DNA of 64,000 nucleotides from an uncultured Muribaculaceae bacterium (GCA_910586895.1 CAJUIW010000004.1:62001-126000), one strand, 5' to 3'. Shown: positions 17,390 through 26,894, counted from the stretch's first letter. A program made the numbers and translations. The notes: generated by a model from the sequence alone, not told the origin.

Positions 17390-18282
17390 ACAAAATCAAA
17401 GCAGCCATAGTAGGCTATGGCAACATAGGTCATTTTGTGCTTGACGCACTTGAAACCGCCGCCGACTTCGAAGTGGCCGGTGTTGTGCGCCGCAAAGTAA
17501 CCGACATCCCTGAACGTCTGCGCCCCTACAAGGTGGTGACTGACATCAAGGAACTTGGCAAGGTGGATGTGGCCATCCTCTGCACCCCAACACGTGAGGT
17601 GGAGAAATACGCCACAGAGTATCTTGCCATGGGTATCAACACCGTTGACAGCTTCGACATACATACATCGATAGTTGAGCTTCGCCGCAATCTTGGCAAA
17701 GTGGCCCGCGAAAACGGCACTGTAGCCATCATTTCAGCCGGATGGGATCCGGGCAGCGACTCAGTGGTGCGCACTCTCCTGCAAGCCGCAGCTCCGAAAG
17801 GTGTCACATACACCAACTTCGGCCCCGGCATGAGCATGGGACACACCGTTTGCGTCAAGTCAAAACCGGGCGTCAAAGATGCTCTGTCAATGACCATACC
17901 TCTCGGCACCGGCATACACCGCCGCATGGTGTATGTGGAACTTGAAGAGGGCGCTTCGATTGACGAAGTGGCAAAAGCTGTCAAAGCCGACCCCTACTTC
18001 GCATCCGATGAAACACACGTGATGGCTGTACCTTCAGTAGATGAACTCAAGGATATGGGCCATGGTGTGAACATGGTGCGCAAAGGTGTCAGCGGCACTA
18101 CACAGAATCAGCGCTTCGAATTCAACATGAGCATCAACAATCCCGCTCTTACAGCACAGATACTCGTCGGTGTGGCCCGCGCTTCAATGCTTCAGAAGCC
18201 TGGTGCCTACACAATGATCGAAATACCTGTAATCGACCTGCTCCCCGGCGACCGTGAGAAGCTTGTAGGACATCTGGTATAA
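17386..18282 (+). CDS. ddh: meso-Diaminopimelate D-dehydrogenase
   Basis: Ddh reductively aminates tetrahydrodipicolinate with ammonium and NADPH to give meso-diaminopimelate in one step, feeding lysine and peptidoglycan synthesis. The N-terminal Rossmann motif VGYGNIGHF starts at residue 9. The SAGWDPGSDS segment near 115 and NFGPGMSMGHT near 147 are typical of the family, and 298 residues is close to the family's usual size. It overlaps ackA by four bases and is followed by a strong hairpin. Coupling an ammonium-assimilating enzyme to the acetate operon is unusual and suggests shared regulation by carbon flux (inference). Confidence 0.93.
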   Translation: MNKIKAAIVGYGNIGHFVLDALETAADFEVAGVVRRKVTDIPERLRPYKVVTDIKELGKVDVAILCTPTREVEKYATEYLAMGINTVDSFDIHTSIVELRRNLGKVARENGTVAIISAGWDPGSDSVVRTLLQAAAPKGVTYTNFGPGMSMGHTVCVKSKPGVKDALSMTIPLGTGIHRRMVYVELEEGASIDEVAKAVKADPYFASDETHVMAVPSVDELKDMGHGVNMVRKGVSGTTQNQRFEFNMSINNPALTAQILVGVARASMLQKPGAYTMIEIPVIDLLPGDREKLVGHLV

Positions 18283-18309
18283 AAGTATTATCACCCTCTA
18301 TACAGAAGT

Positions 18310-18336
18310 GCCCCATACGTCTGCAACGTATGGGGC
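18310..18336 (+). terminator. Intrinsic terminator of pta-ackA-ddh
   Basis: GCCCCATACGT (18310-18320) pairs perfectly with ACGTATGGGGC (18326-18336) around a CTGCA loop. GCTTTTATATTT follows. It lies between ddh and the convergent hppA gene, and on the minus strand the downstream sequence is not T-rich. Confidence 0.9.
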
Positions 18337-18370
18337 GCTTTTATATTTCTAATTGATTTAAGCTATCTAA

Positions 18371-20566
18371 TCAGAACAAGCTCCAGCTTACTGTCAGGCC
18401 GGCCATGACAATTGACACCATTGACATAAGCTTAATGAGGATGTTGAGGCTCGGACCGGAAGTATCCTTGAAGGGGTCGCCCACGGTGTCACCCACCACG
18501 GTAGCCTTATGTACTTCACTTCCCTTGCCGCCGAAATTGCCCTCCTCAATATATTTCTTGGCATTGTCCCAGGCACCACCTGCGTTAGCCATAAATATCG
18601 CGAGCACAAAACCGGCCGACAGACCACCAACAAGCAGCCCTATCACTCCGGGAACACCAAATACAAGACCGGTCAGAATCGGAGCTACAATGGCAAGAAC
18701 CGAGGGGAACACCATCTCACGCTGGGCACCCTTGGTAGAGATAGCCACGCAGCGTGCATAGTCCGGTTCAGCTTCGCCGGTAAGGATTCCCTTGATTTCA
18801 CGGAACTGGCGGCGAACCTCGTCAACCATGTGTGCGGCTGCACGCCCTACGGCGTTCATTGTCAGACCGCAGAACAGGAATGCCATCATCGCACCGATAA
18901 ACATACCCGAAAGCACTTTCGGACTCATAAGATTCACTTCGTAGAATGCCATGAAATCAGTAAACGAAGCCTCGTGGATAGGAATTGCCTTATCGCCTAT
19001 CTGAATCATAGTTTCACCAAGACGTGACAGTCCGATACGAATCTCCTCGATATATGAAGCGAGAAGGGCAAGTCCGGTAAGCGCGGCAGAACCGATGGCA
19101 AAACCCTTGCCTGTGGCGGCGGTAGTGTTGCCGAGCGAGTCAAGAGCATCGGTACGCTTGCGCACCTCGGCTCCGAGGCCGCTCATTTCAGCATTGCCTC
19201 CGGCGTTGTCAGCTATCGGGCCATAAGCGTCAGTGGCAAGAGTTATACCGAGTGTCGAGAGCATACCTACGGCTGCGATACCTATGCCATAAAGTCCCAT
19301 GCCGATATTGGCGAAATCAAATCCGGCAGCAAACCAATAGCTGAGAATAATACCTACTACTACGGCGATAACCGGAACAGCGGTTGAAACCATGCCGAGG
19401 CCAACACCTGATATGATGACTGTAGCGGGACCGGTAGTGCCGCTTTCAGCAAGCTTCTTTGTGGGCTTATAGGACTGTGATGTGTAGTATTCGGTGCTCT
19501 GACCTATCACTATGCCTACTACAAGACCTACCACAACCGAACATCCGATAAGGGCCCAGTTCTGGATCTGAAGCAGCCAGAGAATAAGGAACGTAGCTCC
19601 AACTATCAGAATCGAGCTCAGGTTCGTTCCGAGCGACAGAGAGCCAAGAAGCTGCTTCATGGTAGCATCCTCACGTGTACGCACAGCGAAAATTCCTATG
19701 ATTGAAAGCAGGATACCCACAGCCGCGATAAGCATCGGTGCTATTACAGCCTTGAGCTGCATCTCAGCATCTCCGGTAAGCATATAGGCTGATGCTCCGA
19801 GGGCGGCAGTGGCCAGAATAGAGCCGCAATAGCTTTCATAAAGGTCAGCACCCATACCGGCTACGTCACCTACATTGTCGCCTACATTGTCAGCAATAGT
19901 GGCGGGATTGCGGGGGTCATCCTCCGGAATACCGGCTTCAACCTTACCTACAAGGTCAGCACCTACGTCGGCAGCCTTGGTATATATACCACCGCCTACA
20001 CGTGCGAACAGAGCCTGTGTGCTGGCACCCATGCCGAAGGTAAGCATAGTGGTGGTTATCATACACATCTTTTCAAGAGGGCTTGCATTGTCCACGCAGT
20101 ACTGAAGCAGAACATACCAGAACGATATGTCAAACAGGCCGAGACCTACTACGACAAGCCCCATCACGGCTCCACTGCGGAACGCCACACGCAGTCCACG
20201 GTTAAGTCCCTCGCGAGCTGCAGCAGCGGTACGGGCCGAGGCGGCAGTAGCCGTCTTCATTCCGAGGAAGCCGGCAAGACCTGAGAAGAAACCGCCTGTA
20301 AGGAATGCTACTGGCACCCAATGGTTCTGTAGGTCAAATCCATAAGCCATAACTGAGAACAGCACTACCAGCGCGGCAAACACGATGCCCACTATCTTAT
20401 ACTGCTGTTTGAGATACGACATGGCACCCCGACGCACATATTCGGCAATCTGCTTCATGCGGGGCGTACCCTCACTTTCTCCTTTCATGGAGCGGTAGAA
20501 ATACCAGGCAAACACCAATGCCACGATCGAGGACACCGGCACGAGCCAAAAAAGTTGATTTTCCAT
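18371..20566 (-). CDS. hppA: Membrane-bound pyrophosphatase, potassium-dependent type
   Basis: This integral membrane pump hydrolyses pyrophosphate to export H+ or Na+. The 731 residues form about 16 helices. The pyrophosphate site motifs DNVGDNVGDVAGMGADLYESY and the later DAYGPIADNAGGNAEMS are present, with the HKATVVGDTVGDPFKDTSGPS block near the C-terminus. The GNTTAATGKG segment carries Ala where potassium-independent pumps have Lys, which marks the K+-dependent class. I cannot assign sodium or proton as the coupling ion from sequence alone; many Bacteroidales homologues are sodium pumps. It is a single gene, with a -7 element in the 43-base gap after argH. Confidence 0.95.
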   Translation of the reverse strand: MENQLFWLVPVSSIVALVFAWYFYRSMKGESEGTPRMKQIAEYVRRGAMSYLKQQYKIVGIVFAALVVLFSVMAYGFDLQNHWVPVAFLTGGFFSGLAGFLGMKTATAASARTAAAAREGLNRGLRVAFRSGAVMGLVVVGLGLFDISFWYVLLQYCVDNASPLEKMCMITTTMLTFGMGASTQALFARVGGGIYTKAADVGADLVGKVEAGIPEDDPRNPATIADNVGDNVGDVAGMGADLYESYCGSILATAALGASAYMLTGDAEMQLKAVIAPMLIAAVGILLSIIGIFAVRTREDATMKQLLGSLSLGTNLSSILIVGATFLILWLLQIQNWALIGCSVVVGLVVGIVIGQSTEYYTSQSYKPTKKLAESGTTGPATVIISGVGLGMVSTAVPVIAVVVGIILSYWFAAGFDFANIGMGLYGIGIAAVGMLSTLGITLATDAYGPIADNAGGNAEMSGLGAEVRKRTDALDSLGNTTAATGKGFAIGSAALTGLALLASYIEEIRIGLSRLGETMIQIGDKAIPIHEASFTDFMAFYEVNLMSPKVLSGMFIGAMMAFLFCGLTMNAVGRAAAHMVDEVRRQFREIKGILTGEAEPDYARCVAISTKGAQREMVFPSVLAIVAPILTGLVFGVPGVIGLLVGGLSAGFVLAIFMANAGGAWDNAKKYIEEGNFGGKGSEVHKATVVGDTVGDPFKDTSGPSLNILIKLMSMVSIVMAGLTVSWSLF

Positions 20567-20592
20567 GGTTAGTATTTTTGGTTAATGATGCT

Positions 20593-20600
20593 CAAAGATA
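20593..20600 (-). promoter_or_regulatory. -7 element for hppA
   Basis: The minus strand reads TATCTTTG, a full consensus match, 26 bases upstream of the hppA ATG. Its -33 region would lie inside the 3' end of argH, where no TTTG is obvious at 19-21 bases. It suggests hppA is transcribed separately from the arginine operon. Confidence 0.5.
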
Positions 20601-20609
20601 GCTATTTTT

Positions 20610-21914
20610 TCACAAAACACCATCTATATCCCTCAGAACATTCATCATTTTACCGCGAATTTCTTCGGTGCACAGACATCCTATGCTTCCTGCATGGGTA
20701 TATCCGGCGGCTGAGCGCTCGGCATGGAAAGTACCGGCCTCCACTTCGAGCCCTACCGCACGATAGGCATCGCGGAAAGGCTCTCCCTTCATCACCCTGC
20801 GGTTTACCTCCTCAACGGTAAAGAGATAGTCATATAATGACGCATCTATGGCATTACCGTTGACCTGAAGTCGCTCAATGGCGTAATCGCACATTTCGAG
20901 GCACTCTATCATGTCAGTCACCGCCGGGAATAGAATATCCTTCATCAACTGAAGGTCACGGTTGTAACCGAGCGGAAGGTTTGACGTGAGCAGAGCCAGT
21001 TCACCCGGCAGAGCCTGCAGACGGTTGCAGCGCCCGCGCAGTATCTCAAACAGGTCAGGATTCTTCTTATGCGGCATTATGCTCGAACCTGTGGTCATAC
21101 TGGCAGGCAGGCTCACCAATCCGAAATTCTGACACATGAACATACATACATCCATTGACAAGCGTGCCACAGTGGATGCTATGGCAGAAATGGCGGCGGC
21201 AATGGCCCGCTCAGTCTTTCCACGGCTCATCTGCGCGGCCACGGAATTATAGTGCAGCGTCTCAAATCCGAGCAGCCGTGTGGTCATCTCACGGTCAAGA
21301 GGGAACGACGACCCGTAGCCGGCGGCTGAGCCAAGAGGGTTCTGATTGGCCACACCGTAAGCTGCAGCAAGGATACGTGCATCATCCACAAGCGTCTCAG
21401 CATATGCTCCGAACCAGAGGCCAAAACTTGACGGCATAGCCACCTGCATGTGTGTATAGCCCGGCATAAGGCAGTCCTTGGTCTGCTCACTGCGGCTCTG
21501 AAGCGTATCAAAGAGCTTCTTTACAGCCCGGGCTATATCACGTATATCGTCAAGCGCAAGGAGCTTGAGGTCGACAAGCACCTGATCGTTACGCGAGCGT
21601 CCGCAATGGATCTTCTTGCCTACATCGCCGAGGCGTGCCGTAAGCAGAAACTCCACCTGTGAGTGGACATCCTCAACCCCGGGTTCAATTGTGAACTCTC
21701 CGCGCTCTATCTCAGCGGCTATTTCATCGAGTGCTTCGGTAAGTATGGTAAGTTCATCAGATGTTAGCAGGCCTATTTTTTCAAGCATAGCTATATGCGC
21801 ACGCGAGCCGCGCACATCATAGCGGGCCAGACGCATGTCAAGCTCGCGGTCGTTACCTACGGTAAACTGTTCTATTATCTCTTCAGGCTCAGAGCCTTTG
21901 CTCCAAAGTTTCAT
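20610..21914 (-). CDS. argH: Argininosuccinate lyase
   Basis: This enzyme splits argininosuccinate into arginine and fumarate, the final step of arginine synthesis. The 434-residue protein belongs to the fumarase/aspartase superfamily. It shows CGRSRNDQ at 104-111, the catalytic His pair region GYTHMQ at 152-157, and the signature loop GSSIMPHKKNPD at 276-287, which carries the catalytic Ser. It is the last gene of the arginine cluster, 15 bases after argE'. Confidence 0.97.
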   Translation of the reverse strand: MKLWSKGSEPEEIIEQFTVGNDRELDMRLARYDVRGSRAHIAMLEKIGLLTSDELTILTEALDEIAAEIERGEFTIEPGVEDVHSQVEFLLTARLGDVGKKIHCGRSRNDQVLVDLKLLALDDIRDIARAVKKLFDTLQSRSEQTKDCLMPGYTHMQVAMPSSFGLWFGAYAETLVDDARILAAAYGVANQNPLGSAAGYGSSFPLDREMTTRLLGFETLHYNSVAAQMSRGKTERAIAAAISAIASTVARLSMDVCMFMCQNFGLVSLPASMTTGSSIMPHKKNPDLFEILRGRCNRLQALPGELALLTSNLPLGYNRDLQLMKDILFPAVTDMIECLEMCDYAIERLQVNGNAIDASLYDYLFTVEEVNRRVMKGEPFRDAYRAVGLEVEAGTFHAERSAAGYTHAGSIGCLCTEEIRGKMMNVLRDIDGVL

Positions 21915-21929
21915 ATTTCAGATTGTTCG

Positions 21930-23021
21930 TTAATATCTATTAATTTCAGCAAGACGCGACAGGAAACCGATATATCCCGCAATCCCTTGCTCAATCTCAG
22001 CATAGGTGATATATTCATCGGGAGTATGACTGCGTGCCGAATCGCCGGGTCCCATCTTTAGCGACGGTATGCCATGAAGCAGCGACATATCCGATGTGGT
22101 AGGTGAAGCAAACGGCTCCCCCCCCAGCGCCACTGCGGCAAGTATCATAGGGTGTGTGCGGTCAATTACCGATGCTCTCACCCTCGTAGAGCGTGGCACG
22201 GCATCCGATTCAATAGCCTCCCTGATAAGCGCCACAGTCTGTTCATTAGTATAGGCATCTGTAGTCCGCACATCAACTGTGAAATGACATTCGGCCGGAA
22301 CCACATTATGCGCCGTACCGGCATTAATCATAGTCACTGCGATTCCTACCGGACCAAGCTCACGGCTCACCTTCGGGAATTTCAGATTCCGGAGCCGGGC
22401 GATATCATCGACGGCACGATAAAGAGCATTCACACCCTCTCCCCGCGCGGCATGACCTGCCCGGCCATGCGCCACACAGTCAAGCACCACAAGCCCGCGC
22501 TCAGCTATGGCAGGCTGCATACATGTAGGCTCACCCACCAACACCATATCGGGTGTCAACCCACGTTCCGCCAACATTGGCAGAAATGACCGCATACCGT
22601 TTTCGCCCCCCACCTCCTCCTCGGCGGTTATGGCAAGGATAATATTGAACGGTAACAGCCGCTGCTCCATAGCCTCGAAAGCAGCTATCAGAGATACCAC
22701 CGAGGCTCCGGCATCGTTAGCCCCCAGACCGTAAAGCATTCCATCCTCTTCCGACGGGAGATGCGGATCATGCTTCCACCCGGCAGCCGGACGCACCGTA
22801 TCATGATGTGAGTTAAGCATCAGAAGCGGTAATCCTGCCCTATAATTACGTGACAGCACCGATATGTTACATCCATGCCTTGACACATCATGCCCGCGGG
22901 CCGACAGCCAGATTTCAAGCAATTCAGCCGTGTCTTGCTCCTGGCGTGAATAGGAAGGAGTGGCCACCATCTGCTTGAGCAGATCTATATATTGCTGCTT
23001 GTCAACCATCGGCATGGTCAT
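21930..23021 (-). CDS. M20 family N-acylornithine deacylase (ArgE-like)
   Basis: This zinc hydrolase should release ornithine or citrulline from its N-acyl form in the arginine pathway. Because the carbamoyltransferase two genes upstream is the succinyl-specific type, the likely substrate is N-succinylcitrulline or N-succinylornithine, not the acetyl form (inference). Metal ligands are visible: HHD at 72-74, Asp103 in GANDAG and the catalytic EE at 134-135 in TAEEEVGG. A dimerisation insert follows. The 363 residues fit the ArgE/DapE/LysK group, and DapE is an alternative from sequence alone; context favours arginine. It overlaps argB by four bases (ATGA). Confidence 0.88.
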   Translation of the reverse strand: MTMPMVDKQQYIDLLKQMVATPSYSRQEQDTAELLEIWLSARGHDVSRHGCNISVLSRNYRAGLPLLMLNSHHDTVRPAAGWKHDPHLPSEEDGMLYGLGANDAGASVVSLIAAFEAMEQRLLPFNIILAITAEEEVGGENGMRSFLPMLAERGLTPDMVLVGEPTCMQPAIAERGLVVLDCVAHGRAGHAARGEGVNALYRAVDDIARLRNLKFPKVSRELGPVGIAVTMINAGTAHNVVPAECHFTVDVRTTDAYTNEQTVALIREAIESDAVPRSTRVRASVIDRTHPMILAAVALGGEPFASPTTSDMSLLHGIPSLKMGPGDSARSHTPDEYITYAEIEQGIAGYIGFLSRLAEINRY

Positions 23022-23791
23022 ATACTGATGGATGTACCGGCATCAGGATTGGCTACATCCTCCGCCATTTTTATTGAAACGGCAGCTCCGTCAGCCGCAA
23101 CAGCAAAAGCCCCTTCGAGTTTGGGTATCATCCCGCCATTCACGGTACCGTCATATTTCATAGTCTGGAACCGATCGTAGCTGATAGCAGGTATCACCTT
23201 TTTATCATTATCGAGCACTCCGGGCTGTTCGAAACAGAACACCATGCTCACATCATGACCGGCCTCCGACATGGCACGCGCCACACATGAAGCCACGGTA
23301 TCGGCATTGGTGTTCAGCAGCTGGCCATGTCCGTCATGTGTTATAGGCGATACCACCGGAAGCACTCCACGCTCCAACATGGCTGTCAATTCACGGCTAT
23401 TGACTCCGGAGGGTTTCAGGTCACCCACAAATCCGTAGTCAACTCCATCAAGAGGGCCTCGGCGGGAGGCACTCATAAGATTGGCGTCAGTGCCTGACAG
23501 TCCACAGGCGCCATGACATCCGGCATGCTGCAGCATAGCAGTGATGCGCTTGTTTATCAATCCGGCGTATACCATTGTCACCACATCAAGGGCCGGTCCG
23601 GAGGTCACTCTGCGGCCATTGATCATGACCGGTTCAATACCCAGACGCTCTGAGATACGGCTACCCTCGCGTCCACCGCCATGCACAAGAATCTTTGCAC
23701 CCGGGATGGAAGCGAATTTAGTAAGGAACTGCTCCAGACGCTCTGCGGAATCAATCACCGCACCGCCAATCTTTACAATAGTTATTCTCAT
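23018..23791 (-). CDS. argB: N-acylglutamate kinase (ArgB)
   Basis: ArgB phosphorylates the gamma-carboxyl of N-acylglutamate, probably N-succinylglutamate in this lineage given the succinyl-specific carbamoyltransferase next door. The 257-residue amino acid kinase fold shows the N-terminal VKIGGAVID strand, HGGGREGSRISERLG near 37 and the C-terminal Lys-containing GGMIPKLEGAFAV block. It lacks the N-terminal extension of arginine-inhibited ArgB enzymes, so arginine feedback is less likely at this step (inference). It overlaps both flanking genes by four bases. Confidence 0.94.
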   Translation of the reverse strand: MRITIVKIGGAVIDSAERLEQFLTKFASIPGAKILVHGGGREGSRISERLGIEPVMINGRRVTSGPALDVVTMVYAGLINKRITAMLQHAGCHGACGLSGTDANLMSASRRGPLDGVDYGFVGDLKPSGVNSRELTAMLERGVLPVVSPITHDGHGQLLNTNADTVASCVARAMSEAGHDVSMVFCFEQPGVLDNDKKVIPAISYDRFQTMKYDGTVNGGMIPKLEGAFAVAADGAAVSIKMAEDVANPDAGTSISI

Positions 23792-24747
23792 GCGGGAAGC
23801 TCCTCAAGTATTTTCTTCAGCACTGTCTGTGCCGAAATCTCACGGTTGGCAGCTTCGGGTATCACAATGCTCTGCGGCGACTCAATCACGTCATCGGTAA
23901 CAATCATTCCTCGCCTTACCGGAAGGCAATGCATGAACCGGGCATTATCGGTGAGCCCCATTATCCGCTCGTCGACGGTCCAGCTACGGTCGGTAGACAG
24001 TACCTTGCCATAATTCGGCTGATTGTAGGCTGACCAGTTCTTGGCATACACAAAGTCAGCTCCGGCGAAAGCTTTCTCACGGTCATACTCTACCGTAACG
24101 CCAGCTGTAAATTCAGGAGCAAGTTCATAACCCTCAGGATGTGTAATGACAAATTCATAGTCAGTGGCCTTCATCCATTCAGTGAAGCTGTTGGCCACAG
24201 CCTGAGGAAGCGGACGGGGATGCGGAGCCCAGGTGAGCACCACCTTGGGCCGTTCCTTGGTCTTATACTCCTCGATGGTTATCAGGTCAGCGAAACTCTG
24301 AAGCGGATGGCGTGTGGCTGACTCAAGGCTTACTACCGGGCGTCCGCTGTAGCGGATAAACTGGTTTAGTATCACCTCACTGTAATCGGCATCCCGGTCA
24401 GTGAGCGAGGCAAACGAACGGACTCCTATCACATCGCAGTAGCATCCCATTACGGGGATAGCCTCAAGCAGATGCTCCGGCTTGTCACCGTCCATTATCA
24501 CCCCACGCTCTGTTTCGAGTTTCCAGGCACCCTGGTTCACATCAAGCACCATTGTGTTCATGCCGAGATTCATGGCTGCCTTCTGAGTGCTCAGACGTGT
24601 GCGCAGGCTGGAATTGAAAAATATCATAAGCATGGTACGGTCAGTGCCGAGATGCTTGAATGCAAAACGGTTGCGCTTCACCTCAAGGGCATCCTCCACA
24701 GCCTTGCGCCAATTACCTATGGAATTTATATCTGTGAAATTCTTCAT
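23788..24747 (-). CDS. argF': N-succinylornithine carbamoyltransferase
   Basis: This enzyme carbamoylates N-succinylornithine with carbamoyl phosphate to N-succinylcitrulline. The 319-residue sequence closely follows the Bacteroides fragilis enzyme as I remember it. The carbamoyl-phosphate loop FFNSSLRTR is at 43-51 and HCLPVRR is near the C-terminus. Pro90, in DGDKPEHL, is the residue known to dictate succinyl over acetyl specificity; acetylornithine carbamoyltransferases have Glu there. The usual ornithine carbamoyltransferase binding motif is absent. It overlaps argD and argB by four bases each, so it sits inside a translationally coupled block. Confidence 0.95.
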   Translation of the reverse strand: MKNFTDINSIGNWRKAVEDALEVKRNRFAFKHLGTDRTMLMIFFNSSLRTRLSTQKAAMNLGMNTMVLDVNQGAWKLETERGVIMDGDKPEHLLEAIPVMGCYCDVIGVRSFASLTDRDADYSEVILNQFIRYSGRPVVSLESATRHPLQSFADLITIEEYKTKERPKVVLTWAPHPRPLPQAVANSFTEWMKATDYEFVITHPEGYELAPEFTAGVTVEYDREKAFAGADFVYAKNWSAYNQPNYGKVLSTDRSWTVDERIMGLTDNARFMHCLPVRRGMIVTDDVIESPQSIVIPEAANREISAQTVLKKILEELPA

Positions 24748-25880
24748 TCGAAATTGGAAATGATAGTTGTAAATGTATTAATAAACTTATCGGCATCGCG
24801 CTTGGTAACGCACAGAGCCGGCAGCAATCTTACGGTATGCTGGCCCGCTCCACCGGTAAATATCTTACCCTCGAAGAGCAATCTTTTCCGCAGTTCAGGA
24901 GCAGAGCCTTCAATCTCCACACCTATCATCAGTCCGCGGCCGCGCACCTCCTTTACCTGAGGAATATCGCGGAGCCGTTCAATGATATACTCACCTATTT
25001 CGCAGGCATTCTCCACAAGTTTCTCCTCCTGAATGGTATCAATCACGGCCAAAGCTGCCGCACAAGCCAGGTGATTTCCGCCAAACGTGGTGCCGAGCAT
25101 ACCCTTACGGGCATTGATAGCGGGAGATATCAGCACAGCGCCCATCGGGAAGCCGTTGGCGATACCCTTGGCACATGTTATGATGTCGGGACGAACACCC
25201 TCAACCCACTGATGGGCGAAGAAGCGGCCTGTACGTCCGAATCCGCTCTGTATTTCATCGAGTACAAGCAGAGTCCCGTTCTTATGCGCTGCCTCGGCTA
25301 TTGCTTTCAGGAAATCAGCCGATGGTTCATGTATTCCGGACACGCCCTGAATCCCCTCGACTATCACAGCGGCATACTGCCCTGATGACAGCATGGCACG
25401 TGCCGTTTCAATATTGTTCATTCCTACAAAGTCGACCTTACCCGACATATTGTAGGGTGCTATTATCGAGGGATTGTCAGTGGCCGAAACCGCTCCGGCG
25501 GTGCGCCCGTGGAAAGCGCCACGCAGGGCGAGCACACGGTCACGTCCGGTCTGGAACGATGCCAATTTCAGTGCATTTTCATTAGCCTCGGCACCACTGT
25601 TGCACAGAAACAGTGAATAGTCATCGTAGCCCGATGCAGCACCAAGCTTAGCGGCATACTGCTCCTGCAGGGAATTGCGCACGGAGTTGGAATAGAATCC
25701 GAGACGTGACACCTGATGACTTACCGCCCATAGATAGCGGGCATGGCTATGACCTATGGATATCACAGCATGACCTCCATAAAAATCAAGATATTCCGTA
25801 CCGTCGGCTGTGTACACATAGCATCCGCGCCCTTTCACAGGCTCTATGTCAAAAAGGGAATAAACGTTGAAAAGTTCCAT
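24744..25880 (-). CDS. argD: N-acylornithine aminotransferase
   Basis: This class III PLP aminotransferase converts N-acyl-glutamate semialdehyde to N-acylornithine with glutamate as donor. The chain is 378 residues. Visible features are the NSGAEANENALKLA block near 90, the DEIQSGFGRTGRFFAHQ segment near 205 and the PLP-binding Lys in TCAKGIANGFPMGA near 235. The TTFGGNHLACAAALA motif follows. It starts 42 bases after argC stops, in a gap that holds a short imperfect direct repeat. Confidence 0.95.
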   Translation of the reverse strand: MELFNVYSLFDIEPVKGRGCYVYTADGTEYLDFYGGHAVISIGHSHARYLWAVSHQVSRLGFYSNSVRNSLQEQYAAKLGAASGYDDYSLFLCNSGAEANENALKLASFQTGRDRVLALRGAFHGRTAGAVSATDNPSIIAPYNMSGKVDFVGMNNIETARAMLSSGQYAAVIVEGIQGVSGIHEPSADFLKAIAEAAHKNGTLLVLDEIQSGFGRTGRFFAHQWVEGVRPDIITCAKGIANGFPMGAVLISPAINARKGMLGTTFGGNHLACAAALAVIDTIQEEKLVENACEIGEYIIERLRDIPQVKEVRGRGLMIGVEIEGSAPELRKRLLFEGKIFTGGAGQHTVRLLPALCVTKRDADKFINTFTTIISNFE

Positions 25881-25885
25881 TTCGC

Positions 25886-25918
25886 GTTAAAGAGTTGAAT
25901 AGAGGGTTAAATAGTTGA
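25886..25918. repeat. Imperfect 13-bp direct repeat between argC and argD
   Basis: GTTAAAGAGTTGA (25886-25898) and GTTAAATAGTTGA (25906-25918) differ at one base and are 20 bases apart, two helical turns. They fill the only sizeable gap between argC and argD. They may be a leftover duplication or a regulatory site. Confidence 0.55.
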
Positions 25919-25922
25919 TTTA

Positions 25923-26894
25923 TTAAAAAGCAGTGGACTTTAACATCAGACCTGTGCGCTCGTCAAGCCCGAACATCAGATTCATATTCTGCACAGCCTG
26001 TCCTGAAGCACCTTTGAGAAGATTGTCAATAGCTGAAAGTATCATCAGCTTGCGGCCATGCTTCTCAATCCATATCAATCCTTTGTTAGTGCCGGTAACC
26101 TGCTTGAGATCCAGACTTTTGTCAGACATGTATGTAAACGGAGCATCCTTATAGAACTCCTTGTAAAGCTGCACCGCTTCCTCTTCGGAAAGGTCACAGT
26201 CAGTATGACTCACAGTGAATATGCCACGCGGGAAGTCGCCTCGCATAGGCACAAAATTGATTTCGCCCACAGAGCCGTCGGCCGCTTGACATAGCGAGCG
26301 GTTCACCTCAAGCATATGCTGGTGAGTAAACGCCTTATAGACTGACAGATTATTGGCGCGCCAACTGAAATGTGTGGAATATGTAGGCTTGACACCGGCT
26401 CCTGTCGAACCGGTTATGCCCGTTATGTTTACTTCATTCTTCAGAAGTCCGGCGGAAGCAAGCGGCAGAAGAGCTAACTGTATGGCCGTGGCATAACATC
26501 CGGGATTGGCCACACTGTCAGCCTCACGGATGCGTTCACGGTTAAGCTCAGGCAGGCCGTAGACATACCCGCAGCTTTCATCGCGAAAATCCTGAGCCAG
26601 GTCAATGACTTTCAGACCTGCCGGCCGTTCGTTGGCCGTCCAGAATTCATGACTTTTGCCATGTCCTGAACATAGAAACAGACAGTCGATATCATCAAGA
26701 TATATCTTATCGGTAAAGCACATGTCGGTTTCGCCCATGATACCTTCGTGTACATATGTCAGTTTCTCACCGGCATTGCTTTGCGAATTGACAAACACCA
26801 GTTCTGCCGCCGGATGATTGAGCAGGATCCGTATAAGCTCTCCGGCCGTGTAACCGGCCCCACCTATTATTCCTATTCTGATCTTCTTGTTCAT
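25923..26894 (-). CDS. argC: N-acyl-gamma-glutamyl-phosphate reductase
   Basis: ArgC reduces N-acylglutamyl phosphate to the semialdehyde with NADPH. From the ATG at 26894 the protein is 323 residues. It begins MNKKIRIGIIGGAGYTAGEL, a standard NADP Rossmann start. The catalytic Cys lies in VANPGCYATA near 133, and a catalytic His lies in the later FVPMRGDFPRGIF region. An upstream in-frame ATG at 26969 lies inside argG and adds unrelated residues, so I reject it. The chosen start overlaps the argG stop as ATGA. Confidence 0.95.
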   Translation of the reverse strand: MNKKIRIGIIGGAGYTAGELIRILLNHPAAELVFVNSQSNAGEKLTYVHEGIMGETDMCFTDKIYLDDIDCLFLCSGHGKSHEFWTANERPAGLKVIDLAQDFRDESCGYVYGLPELNRERIREADSVANPGCYATAIQLALLPLASAGLLKNEVNITGITGSTGAGVKPTYSTHFSWRANNLSVYKAFTHQHMLEVNRSLCQAADGSVGEINFVPMRGDFPRGIFTVSHTDCDLSEEEAVQLYKEFYKDAPFTYMSDKSLDLKQVTGTNKGLIWIEKHGRKLMILSAIDNLLKGASGQAVQNMNLMFGLDERTGLMLKSTAF

